In this document: positions 1 through 6,472 of the stretch, one piece after another
Layout: each line of letters opens with the position of its first letter
How positions within the stretch are numbered: the stretch's first letter is position 1
Assembly (NCBI GenBank): GCA_035444205.1
Contig: DAOMOD010000046.1
Coordinates: 1-22,841 of the forward strand
Source: DAOMOD01 sp035444205
GTDB taxonomy: Bacteria > Pseudomonadota > Gammaproteobacteria > Xanthomonadales > BPKI01
Direction of reading: 5' to 3'
Length of the DNA: 22,841 nt
The notes under the pieces: generated by a model
Database searches by the model: none
The model's input: the letters and a program-made list of their open reading frames with translations, nothing else
What the model was told of the DNA's origin: nothing
Made by a program: the position numbers and the translations under genes

Positions 1-2
1 GA

Positions 3-782
3 ACCATTTTCCCCACGGGTGATGTGGTTGCAACCACTGCTTTGTCCGATGTTTCCGCAGCTTACACTGATGGCAAGAATCGCTCCTATAATGTTCTGTT
101 GTCCGCGGCTGCTTATGAGTTGGGCGGTACGACTTTGACGCCCGGTGTTTACAAGATCGGAGGCGCTGCGACTTTGGCAACTCCGGTTACGCTTGATGCC
201 GAAGGCGACCCTGAAGGTGTTTTTATCATACAAATCGTGGGCGCTTTGGGTGCAACAGCATCCGTAGGGAATGTGATATTGGCGAATGATGCTCAAAGTG
301 CGAATGTTTTCTGGATCGTCGATGGTGCTGTTTCCATGGGGGCAAGTACGCACATGGAGGGCACGATACTCGGAGCTGCCGCTATCGCGTTTGGCGCGAA
401 TACCACCATCAGCGGTCGATTGCTGGCGGGATCGGCTGCCGGTGCCATCGCATTGGACACGACGACAATCTCAGCGGTAACTGGAAATCCACCCGAAGGA
501 TATCCACCGCCAATTGTTGTGGCGGAGACAGTGACCGATACTGACGGGAACTATCTGTTTGAATATGTGCAACCGGGTATCTATATCGTCCTGTGGGATC
601 TTGCAAGTCTCTCGACCGATTTCCGCATCACCAGCAGCGGCGTATCCGGCGACGTGGGCGGATTTGTTCATACTGCGGAGTTTGAAGTTCAGGGCGGATC
701 AGCCCACCTCGATGTGGACCTCGGGCTGGTCGCCATAGTGGATGGCGTGTTCTACGACGGCTTTGAGTCGAGTCAGGAGTAG
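3..782 (+). CDS. Ice-binding-like (DUF3494) exported protein, 3' part
   Basis: The frame is open to the left edge of the window, so the start and any signal peptide are missing. The first ~150 residues have the DUF3494 ice-binding-like pattern: TLTPGVYKIG, then GVFIIQIVGAL, then NVFWIVDGAVSMG, then GTILGAAAI and ISGRLLAGSAAGAIALD. Family members are secreted or surface beta-solenoid proteins, and some bind ice. A short segment with TDTDGNYLFEYVQPGIYIV follows and resembles an SdrD-B/Cna-B-like beta-sandwich. The protein ends GVFYDGFESSQE, a tail like that of the exported protein at 5017-5589. The DUF3494 half uses many A/T-ending codons, unlike the GC-rich neighbours, which suggests transfer. 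Family assignment is by pattern recognition; actual ice binding is unproven. Confidence 0.85.
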   Translation, partial: TIFPTGDVVATTALSDVSAAYTDGKNRSYNVLLSAAAYELGGTTLTPGVYKIGGAATLATPVTLDAEGDPEGVFIIQIVGALGATASVGNVILANDAQSANVFWIVDGAVSMGASTHMEGTILGAAAIAFGANTTISGRLLAGSAAGAIALDTTTISAVTGNPPEGYPPPIVVAETVTDTDGNYLFEYVQPGIYIVLWDLASLSTDFRITSSGVSGDVGGFVHTAEFEVQGGSAHLDVDLGLVAIVDGVFYDGFESSQE

Positions 783-937
783 CACCACCGAAGTCCGGAC
801 GAAGACCAGGACGCGCACAATCCGCCAACGTCTTGCAGCAAATTCGGATTTTTCCTGGTCGGCCTGGGCTGGGATGCGAGGCGGATACGCTCGGCGGTGC
901 GCCGACTTGATGCCTGCAGTAACAGCCCGGCCTGACT

Positions 938-955
938 GTGATACATATGTGCTAC
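938..955 (+). promoter_or_regulatory. Possible toxin-antitoxin operator
   Basis: An AT-rich patch containing the 8-bp palindrome ACATATGT (943-950) lies about 40 bases before the antitoxin start. Type II antitoxins of the ribbon-helix-helix class commonly repress their own promoter through short palindromes at this place. No convincing -35/-10 pair could be fixed, so this is a weak call. Confidence 0.25.
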
Positions 956-988
956 ATTGCCCCGGACCGCATGGCTACGGGATTCCTC

Positions 989-1273
989 ATGAGCACCACC
1001 ACCATCCGTCTGCCCGAAGAACTCAAGGCCCGCGTCGCGCGGGCGGCGAAAGAGGCCGGCACCACCTCGCACAACTTCATCCTGGAGGCGATCGCCGAGA
1101 AGGCCGCGCTGGCAGAACAACGTGCCGCCTTCCACGCGGTCGCGGAACAACGCTATGCCCAGTTTCTGGAGTCCGGTGAAAGCATCCCCTGGGAGGAAGC
1201 GCGCATCTACCTGAAGAGCCGGCTGGCAGGAAAAAGGGTCAAGCGGCCATCGGCCAGAAAGCTGGAACCTTAG
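989..1273 (+). CDS. Ribbon-helix-helix (CopG/ParD-type) antitoxin
   Basis: A 94-residue protein starting STTTIRLPEELKARVARAAK, the classic N-terminal ribbon (TTIRLP) and first helix of a ribbon-helix-helix DNA-binding domain. The second helix contains TTSHNFILEAI. The basic, charged C-terminal half (about residues 45-94, with WEEARIYLKSRLAGK) would wrap the cognate toxin. It ends one base before the toxin start at 1275, the usual antitoxin-toxin order. Family knowledge: such proteins dimerise, neutralise the toxin and repress the operon. The ATG at 989 was chosen because it puts the ribbon at the very N-terminus; in-frame starts at 938 and 971 would add a non-conserved leader. The partner is clear; the exact subfamily is not. 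Confidence 0.85.
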   Translation: MSTTTIRLPEELKARVARAAKEAGTTSHNFILEAIAEKAALAEQRAAFHAVAEQRYAQFLESGESIPWEEARIYLKSRLAGKRVKRPSARKLEP

Positions 1274-1274
1274 C

Positions 1275-1571
1275 GTGGCGCGGGTCAGGCTGGCGCCCGG
1301 GGTGATCGACGATCTCGACCGGATCCTCAGCCATCTGCAGCATCACGAAGTCGAGGCTCCCGAGGCAAGGATGGCAGAAATCCTCAGTGCCTTCGATGTA
1401 CTCGCGGACAACCCCTTGATCGGTCGACCGGCGGACGACGAACGACGCGAGCTGGTGATCGGCCGTGGCTCACATGGTTACGTGGCGCTTTATCGCTACT
1501 TGCCGATCATCGACACGGCCCTGATCCTGGCAATTCGTGCGCAACGCGAGGCAGGCTACGCAGGGCAGTAA
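1275..1571 (+). CDS. RelE/ParE-family toxin
   Basis: A 98-residue protein with the ParE/RelE toxin pattern: VRLAPGVIDDLDRILSHL at the N-terminus (helical hairpin), DVLADNPLIGRPADDERRELVIGR in the middle and YVALYRYLPIIDTALILAIRAQREAGY at the end. The central PLIGRP followed by an RELVIG strand and a YRY strand is typical of ParE-like members. These either poison DNA gyrase (ParE) or cut mRNA on ribosomes (RelE); the sequence alone does not decide which. It starts with GTG one base after the antitoxin stop, so translation is probably coupled. It looks full length and undamaged. Confidence 0.85.
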   Translation: MARVRLAPGVIDDLDRILSHLQHHEVEAPEARMAEILSAFDVLADNPLIGRPADDERRELVIGRGSHGYVALYRYLPIIDTALILAIRAQREAGYAGQ

Positions 1572-1801
1572 TCGAGGCCATGGGCGCCGGGCTGGTAGGG
1601 TTTGTCGCGGTGCGTCGTGGCTGTTTCTTGCATGGATCGACTACTGGTTTGACCCTTCCCTTCGGACCGAAAGAGGGCGGTCCAAACCTGTCTCTTCTCG
1701 TCATTCGGGTCTGAGCCCGCTTTCGTCGCTCTGTGATCGCAGTGCCAGCGGACTATTGATGCGCTTGGCAATGGCACTGGCAAACCGTCATCATCCGGTG
1801 C

Positions 1802-2441
1802 GTGAGCAGCACCGTCGACGAGCTTGACCAAGGGATGCGCCTTGCGGCGTTCAGCCATGTGCGGAGACTCAACATTGCACGAGACCCTCTGACTTCGGCT
1901 GACCTTCGGGCCGGTTTCATGTTCGAGGGCAGCCGTTATCCTCTGATCAACCCGCAGCGCGGCATCTTCAAGCCGCAGAAGATGCGCTATCTGCTCTCGA
2001 CCCGGACCGTGTTTCCAAGGCCCGGCACGGCGCTACGCGCTGCGCGCCGTGCAGCAGCGCCTTCATCAATCCACATTCCGTCAGGCCGTGATTCACGCCT
2101 ATGACGGTCGATGTGCGTTGTCGGGCCTTCCGGAGCCGCTGTTGCTCGACGCAGCCCACATCATTCCCGACAAGGATGAGGCCCTGGGGCAGCCGGTCGT
2201 GCCGAACGGAATCCCCTTGAGCAAGCTGCATCATGCGGCATTCGACGCGCACCTGATCGGAATCGACCCGGATTTTCGCCTGCACATCTCCGAGCGGCTG
2301 ATGGTGCAGCGCGATGGGCCGATGCTCGAAGCCATCAAGAAGCTCGATCGCCAGCGCATCCGTCTGCCGAACCGCCCGCGCGACCTTCCGGACCGTGATC
2401 GCCTGGCCATGCGGTATCGCGACTACTGCGCCAGCAATTGA
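1802..2441 (+). pseudogene. HNH restriction-type endonuclease with internal deletion
   Basis: Two pieces of one HNH endonuclease gene lie end to end in different frames. From 1802 to about 2026 the frame reads the family N-terminus (MRLAAFSHVRRLN, LRAGFMFEGSRYPLINPQRG, IFKPQKMRYLLSTRTVFPRPG). From about 2030, shifted +1, it reads RRYALRAVQQRLHQSTF and then the HNH core: CALSGLPEPLLLDAAHI, VVPNGIPLSKLHHAAFDAHLIGID. The His-Asn-His residues are all present. From family knowledge, about a hundred residues normally separate the two pieces, so a few hundred bases have been lost with a frame change near 2027-2035. A GTG at 2049 could in principle give a 130-residue HNH-only protein. Family members are nucleases, often in defence or mobile contexts; this copy is probably inactive as a full protein. 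Confidence 0.8.
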
Positions 2442-2610
2442 GTGGAGCAGGGGTGTCAGGCAACGCGTTTGCGCGGTCCGACAACTGCCTCTGGCGCCTC
2501 TCAGCATACAGGGGATCGCGGCAACACCCGGCAACCATGCTCACTCGGCAACGATGACCGCCCGAGCGTCTCCGAGGAATCGATGAACAAGTCCATGCCC
2601 GCCCCCCGGC

Positions 2611-2619
2611 TGCTATCGT
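2611..2619 (+). promoter_or_regulatory. Possible extended -10 promoter element
   Basis: TGCTATCGT fits an extended -10 (TGnTAtcgT) 20 bases before the aminotransferase start, with the AGGAGA ribosome-binding site just after it. No good -35 box is visible at 17 bases. Weak support. Confidence 0.25.
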
Positions 2620-2638
2620 GCGCCACAGGAGACCACCC

Positions 2639-3586
2639 ATGACGACCGGTACCCAGCACGCGGCCGACGATCCGCGCAATGCCGACATCCTCATCTCGAT
2701 CAATGGCGAACTGAAGCGCCGCAGCGAAGCCGTGGTGTCGGTGTTCGACAGCGGCTTCGTGCTCGGCGACGGCGTGTGGGAGGGCTTTCGCGTGGTGGCC
2801 GGGCACCCTGTTTTTCTCGAGGCGCATCTCGACCGGCTCTACGAGGGCGCCAGGGCGCTGATGATCGATATCGGGCTGGATCGCGCGCAGCTCACCCGCG
2901 CCATCTACAGCACGCTGCAGGCCAATGACATGCGCGACGATGTGCATGTGCGGCTGATGGTCTCCCGTGGGGTCAAGCGAACGCCCTACCAGGATCCGCG
3001 CGTCACCGCCGGGCCGGCGACCATCGTCATCCTTGCCGAGTACAAGACCGCCTCGGCGGAGACCGCCGCACGCGGCCTGTCCCTGTACACGGTGCACGTG
3101 CGCCGCGGCTACCCCGACGTGCAGGACCCCAAGCTCAACTCGCACAGCAAGCTCAACTGCATCACCGCCTGCATCCAGGCCTACGGCGCCGGCGCAGATG
3201 AAGCGCTGATGCTGGACCCGCACGGTTTCGTCGCCACCTGCAATTCCACGCATTTCTTCATCGTGCGCCGCGGCGAGGTGTGGACCTCGACCGGCCAGTA
3301 CTGCCTGGGCGGGATCACCCGCGGCAACATCGTTGTGCTGTGCCGGGAGAACGGCATCGCGGTGTTCGAGAAGGCCTTCAGCCTCACCGACGTGTACGGC
3401 GCCGACGAGGCCTTCGTGACCGGCACCTTCGCCGGTGTGGTGCCGGTGCACACGGTCGACGGCCGCCGTATCGGCAGTGCCGACGCCACGGCTGCGGACA
3501 ATCGCGGACCGATGGTGCAGCGCCTGCAGAAGCTGTACGCCAACCTGGTTGCACGCGATGCCGGCGCGCGGCAGCGCCCGGACTGA
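2639..3586 (+). CDS. Class IV (fold-type IV PLP) aminotransferase-like protein
   Basis: A 315-residue protein of the branched-chain/D-amino-acid aminotransferase and aminodeoxychorismate-lyase superfamily. Seen: ISINGELKRRSEAVVSVFDSGFVLGDGVWEGF (about 20-50) forming the N-terminal domain; FLEAHLDRLYEGA; VRLMVSRG; the probable Schiff-base lysine K165 in QDPKLNSHSK; the phosphate-binding GGITRGN (224-230); and VTGTFAGVVPVHTVDGR near the end. K165 was chosen over K171 because it lines up at the family spacing. The segment GFVATCNSTHFF has Thr200 where relatives have Glu (as in SEGxxxN[LI]F), the residue that contacts the PLP pyridine nitrogen, and His where Asn is usual. The substrate is unknown and the reaction may not be transamination. 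The ATG at 2639 has AGGAGA 7 bases upstream. It is followed after 7 bases by the sulfotransferase-like gene. Confidence 0.85.
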   Translation: MTTGTQHAADDPRNADILISINGELKRRSEAVVSVFDSGFVLGDGVWEGFRVVAGHPVFLEAHLDRLYEGARALMIDIGLDRAQLTRAIYSTLQANDMRDDVHVRLMVSRGVKRTPYQDPRVTAGPATIVILAEYKTASAETAARGLSLYTVHVRRGYPDVQDPKLNSHSKLNCITACIQAYGAGADEALMLDPHGFVATCNSTHFFIVRRGEVWTSTGQYCLGGITRGNIVVLCRENGIAVFEKAFSLTDVYGADEAFVTGTFAGVVPVHTVDGRRIGSADATAADNRGPMVQRLQKLYANLVARDAGARQRPD

Positions 3587-3593
3587 GCTCACC

Positions 3594-4337
3594 ATGGATA
3601 CGCTGCGCATCGCCATGTGGTCGGGTCCGCGCAACATTTCCACGGCGCTGATGCGTGCCTGGGAGAACCGCGGCGACTGCGCGGTGAGCGACGAGCCCCT
3701 GTACGCGCACTACCTCGACCACACCGGACTCGACCACCCCGGTCGCGACGAGGTCATTGCTGCCGGCGAAACCGACTGGCGGCGCGTGACGGAGCATCTT
3801 CTGGGTCCGGCACCCGGCGGCTTGCCGATCTGGTACCAGAAACACATGACCCACCACTTGCTGCCGCACATCGAGCGTGGCTGGATCGCCGGCCTGCGCA
3901 ACATTCTGCTGGTCCGCGACCCGCGCGAAGTGGTGGCGTCCTATGTCAAGTCACGCGCAAGCGTGTCCGCCGAGGACATCGGACTGCCGCAGCAGGTTGC
4001 GCTCCTGGATGAACTGAGCGCCGTCGGCACGCCGCCGCCGATCATCGACGCCGGCGATTTCCTGCGCGCGCCCGAAGTCCACCTGCGCGCCCTGTGCTCC
4101 TGGCTCGGCATCGACTTCAATGCGCGCATGCTGAGCTGGCCCGCCGGCCCGCGTGCGAGCGACGGCATCTGGGCACCGCACTGGTATGCCAACGTACTTG
4201 CCTCGACCGGTTTCCAGCCGCCGCCTCCGCGCGAAATCGTCCTGACCGACGCCGCCGCGGAAGTCGCCGAACAATGCCGGCCGTACTACGAACGCCTGCA
4301 TGCGTTGCGGATGCGGGTGGTGGAGACTACGCCGTAA
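3594..4337 (+). CDS. Sulfotransferase-like P-loop protein
   Basis: A 247-residue protein. The N-terminal WSGPRNISTALM (9-20) matches the PAPS 5'-phosphosulfate-binding loop of sulfotransferases, and LLVRDPREVVASYVKSRAS (R108-D109-P110 onward) matches the 3'-phosphate-binding strand and helix with RDP and a following Ser. The C-terminal part has PPPIIDAGDFLRAPE, LRALCSWLGIDF and GIWAPHWYANVLASTGF. No signal peptide or membrane segment is seen, so it is probably cytoplasmic. It starts 7 bases after the aminotransferase stop and is surely co-transcribed. From memory, plant proteins called branched-chain-amino-acid aminotransferase-like join this kind of sulfotransferase-like domain to a class IV aminotransferase domain, which supports a joint role for the two genes. 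The acceptor substrate is unknown. Confidence 0.8.
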   Translation: MDTLRIAMWSGPRNISTALMRAWENRGDCAVSDEPLYAHYLDHTGLDHPGRDEVIAAGETDWRRVTEHLLGPAPGGLPIWYQKHMTHHLLPHIERGWIAGLRNILLVRDPREVVASYVKSRASVSAEDIGLPQQVALLDELSAVGTPPPIIDAGDFLRAPEVHLRALCSWLGIDFNARMLSWPAGPRASDGIWAPHWYANVLASTGFQPPPPREIVLTDAAAEVAEQCRPYYERLHALRMRVVETTP

Positions 4338-4366
4338 CGACCAAGCCGCCGAATGTCCAGCAGTAG

Positions 4367-4391
4367 CCCGGGTAAGCGAAGCGCACCCGGG
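4367..4391. repeat. Dispersed palindromic repeat (CCCGGGTAAGCG type)
   Basis: Arms CCCGGGT (4367-4373) and ACCCGGG (4385-4391) flank a small inner GCG-AAG-CGC hairpin with an AA bulge. It has the same layout as the repeat at 9245-9271. It lies between two convergent genes (ends at 4337 and 4482), where it could act as a bidirectional transcription end. No T-run follows. Elements of this type are scattered in many proteobacterial genomes. Confidence 0.7.
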
Positions 4392-4481
4392 AATCGGGTG
4401 AAGCACTGGGCTGATCAGATTCGCTGTCGTGGTCGGCCGCATCCACGTTGAAGTTGATCCCCTTTCCGCGGCCGCTCGGGC

Positions 4482-5012
4482 TCAGTTGAACGCCGGCTGT
4501 GTTGAGAAGGCAGCCAGCAGGCTCGACTCGCGGACCGGGCGGACGCCATCCCAGGCGCGTTGCAACGTGGCGATGTCGACCTTGCGCATGCGTTCCAGCG
4601 CCTCAGCCACGCGCAGTGCACGCGCCTGGTCCGGATCGGCCAGCATCAGGGTGAGCACGCCGGGGACGATCTGCCACGCGACGCCGAAGCGGTCGCTCAG
4701 CCAGCCGCCATGATGGGTCGTGCCGCCGGCCGAGAGCCGTTCCCAGTAGTGGTCGATCTCCTCCTGGGTATCGCAGTGCACCACCAGGGAAGGCGAGCAA
4801 TGCGTGCTGCATTCGACGCCGAAGTTGATGGCCAGGAACGGCTCGCCGTCGAGTTCGAAACCGACGCTGCGGGCGACGCCAGGGGGCAGCGGCGCGCCAC
4901 GTCCGTAGCGCTGGATCGAGGTGATGTGTGCGCGTGGAAACACCGACACATAGAGATCGGCAGCCTGTTCGGCGCACTGGTCGAAAGCGATGCAGGGCGT
5001 GATCCGGCGCAC
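4482..5012 (-). CDS. VOC-superfamily (PhnB-like) protein
   Basis: A 176-residue protein of the glyoxalase/bleomycin-resistance fold, PhnB / '3-demethylubiquinone-9 3-methyltransferase' type. Seen: ITPCIAFDQCAEQAADLYVSVFPRAHI (about 4-30), then FELDGEPFLAINFG, then the second half with EEIDHYWERLSAGG, GWLSDRFGVAWQIVP and LADPDQARALRVAEALERMRKVDIATLQRAWDG. The GWLSDRFGVAWQIVP and KMxKIDI-like endings are hallmarks of this subgroup. The annotated methyltransferase name for the family is a historical label; the reaction is unknown. The start is a GTG 4 bases after the stop of the upstream exported-protein gene, so it reads as the last gene of a three-gene operon, an odd cytoplasmic partner for two exported proteins. 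Confidence 0.8.
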   Translation of the reverse strand: MRRITPCIAFDQCAEQAADLYVSVFPRAHITSIQRYGRGAPLPPGVARSVGFELDGEPFLAINFGVECSTHCSPSLVVHCDTQEEIDHYWERLSAGGTTHHGGWLSDRFGVAWQIVPGVLTLMLADPDQARALRVAEALERMRKVDIATLQRAWDGVRPVRESSLLAAFSTQPAFN

Positions 5013-5016
5013 GCGA

Positions 5017-5589
5017 CTACTCGAAACCGTTGCGGAAGATTCCGCCCAGCACCGCGGGGTCGAACTGCACGCCGTAGGCCAGCGTGTCGCAGCTTCCGGT
5101 GTTGGCGCAGGAGAAGCTGATCCAGCCGAGATTCGGCGACCATGCGAAGCCATCGACCAGCCCGCTGTCGACATGCACGCGCAAGGCGTAGTCGACCCCG
5201 GCACAGCTTCCGGTGATGTGGCAGCCGGCAACGATCCACCCGGCGTTTGGCGCCCAGCCCATGCCGACGATGCGCATGAAGTCGGGAAACTCCGGGTCCA
5301 CCTCCAGGCGCAGGCCATAGCCGGTCTGCGCACAGCTCGCGGTGTTCTGGCAGTGGGCGCTGATCCATCCCACCGTTTGCGACCACAGCCAGCCGTGCAC
5401 GATGCCGTTGGCAGCATGCAGGCCGACGCCACCCGGGCCGCCGGGCTGTGCGTCGATCCATCCGGCATTCGGCGACCAGGCATGGCGCTGTCCGCTGCCT
5501 TCAGGATCGACGTTCTCGGCGTGCGCAGCGCCCAGCAGCAGTGCGAATGCGCCAGCGCGGATGCAAAGTTGGCGAACCGAACAAGACAT
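5017..5589 (-). CDS. Exported Trp-repeat protein with GFE tail
   Basis: A 190-residue protein with a signal peptide (RQLCIRAGAFALLLGAAHA, cleavage near residue 24). Four copies of a [AGL]W[SA]P/Q-x-x-GWI unit are visible: AWSPNAGWID (37-46), LWSQTVGWIS (68-77), GWAPNAGWIV (111-120) and AWSPNLGWIS (149-158). The last three are each followed by a Cys pair (HCQNTASC, GCHITGSC, SCANTGSC), presumably disulfides, and by a YGxxFD/YALRVHVD strand. It ends LGGIFRNGFE, a tail shared with the ice-binding-like protein at the left edge. No enzyme motif is seen; a surface or secreted structural role is inference. It starts 6 bases after the stop of the beta-helix gene and is followed after 4 bases by the VOC gene. 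Confidence 0.75.
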   Translation of the reverse strand: MSCSVRQLCIRAGAFALLLGAAHAENVDPEGSGQRHAWSPNAGWIDAQPGGPGGVGLHAANGIVHGWLWSQTVGWISAHCQNTASCAQTGYGLRLEVDPEFPDFMRIVGMGWAPNAGWIVAGCHITGSCAGVDYALRVHVDSGLVDGFAWSPNLGWISFSCANTGSCDTLAYGVQFDPAVLGGIFRNGFE

Positions 5590-5595
5590 GGTGCG

Positions 5596-6342
5596 CTAGG
5601 GAATCTCGGAATCGAAAACCACGCAGCCCAGACGGTTGGCATCGCCGTTGGACTTGGCTACGGTCTGCGTCACCAGGGATGTCCCCTGGACGCAGTTGAT
5701 GCCGACCTGACCGTTGCTGTTGACCAGCGCACGAGTGAGCGTGGAGCCGCCGCTCATGCTGACCCCGGTCAGGCCGTTGCCGGTGGCGCGGACTCCATCG
5801 GCCTGCAGGCCGAGACTCACCAGACCGATCTGGTCATTGTTGGAGAACTCGCCGCCGACCACGCGCAGTCGCGCACAGGCGGCTCCGTGCACGCCGTTGT
5901 CGAGAGCACTGACTTCGAGCAGGATCACGCTGGCGTTGTCGCCGCAGGCAATGCCGCTGCCGTCCGCCTCACGCACGACGCCGTTGCGGATGGTGACATG
6001 GCGGCCGGTGACGAAGATGCCGTGACCGTCGACCACCTCCGGATTGCCGCGCACGCTGAAGCCGTTGAGATCCAGGGTGACGTGGCTGGCGCTGATGGTG
6101 ATGGCCGGATGGCCCGGGATCGCCATCACCTCGCCGGTCAGGTAGTAGGAACCCGGCTGGTCGATGACCAGCGCTGCAACGACATCGGAATCGGCGCGCA
6201 CGAAATCGCGTGGCTCGATATCGCCGAGACTCTTGTATACCGGCCCCGGCGGGCCGGGCGGCACCAGCGATCCGGCGGCCACCGGGCCGGCAAGCGCAAG
6301 ACCGATCAGGACGGCGGCAGGGGTGAAGGGCGAACGCGGCAC
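5596..6342 (-). CDS. Exported right-handed beta-helix protein
   Basis: A 248-residue protein with an N-terminal signal peptide (FTPAAVLIGLALAGPVAAGS). The body has the repeating pattern of a parallel beta-helix: SYYLTGEV, ITISASHVTLDLNGFSVRG, GHGIFVTGRHVTIRNGVV, GSGIACGDNASVILLEVSALDNG, LRVVGGEFSNND, LQADGVRATGNGLTGVSMSGGS. The 'xxVTLDLNGFxI.G' step is typical of NosD/pectate-lyase-like coils. No catalytic set could be assigned, so the function is unknown; binding or degrading surface polysaccharide is only a possibility. The start is GTG with GGAG about 9 bases upstream. It is the first gene of the three-gene minus-strand operon. It lacks the GFE tail. Confidence 0.75.
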   Translation of the reverse strand: MPRSPFTPAAVLIGLALAGPVAAGSLVPPGPPGPVYKSLGDIEPRDFVRADSDVVAALVIDQPGSYYLTGEVMAIPGHPAITISASHVTLDLNGFSVRGNPEVVDGHGIFVTGRHVTIRNGVVREADGSGIACGDNASVILLEVSALDNGVHGAACARLRVVGGEFSNNDQIGLVSLGLQADGVRATGNGLTGVSMSGGSTLTRALVNSNGQVGINCVQGTSLVTQTVAKSNGDANRLGCVVFDSEIP

Positions 6343-6379
6343 GGCTCATCTCCGGAATCGGGGGGCTGTGACGGTTCTA

Positions 6380-6391
6380 CGGAATTTTCCG
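6380..6391. promoter_or_regulatory. Small palindrome upstream of beta-helix operon
   Basis: CGGAA-TT-TTCCG is a near-perfect 12-base palindrome about 40 bases before the first gene of the exported-protein operon. It could be an operator, but it is short and unsupported by a second copy. Confidence 0.2.
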
Positions 6392-6472
6392 CATGACCAG
6401 ATCATCCAGGCCGGCGATCGACCCCGGCGCGGCACCTCAGCCTCACTGGCGGGCCGCGGTTTCTTCCCCGGG

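Noticed and set aside
1572..1801. Small frames between the toxin and the HNH remnant
   Set aside because: No start with a ribosome-binding site and no family pattern; composition looks like non-coding or decayed sequence.
938..2441. Toxin-antitoxin pair plus HNH nuclease as a possible defence island
   Set aside because: The nuclease is broken and no other defence gene, integrase or phage gene is adjacent, so a working defence system is not supported.
3107..3170. Lys171 as the aminotransferase Schiff-base lysine
   Set aside because: Spacing to the following Ala-rich helix in BCAT, DAAT and the plant BCAT-like proteins fits Lys165 better; Lys171 would be about six residues too close.
4482..5642. 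One 386-residue minus-strand frame spanning the VOC gene and the Trp-repeat gene
   Set aside because: Only its last 176 residues are family-like; the upstream part is a frame shadow of the Trp-repeat gene, which has its own signal peptide and stop at 5017.
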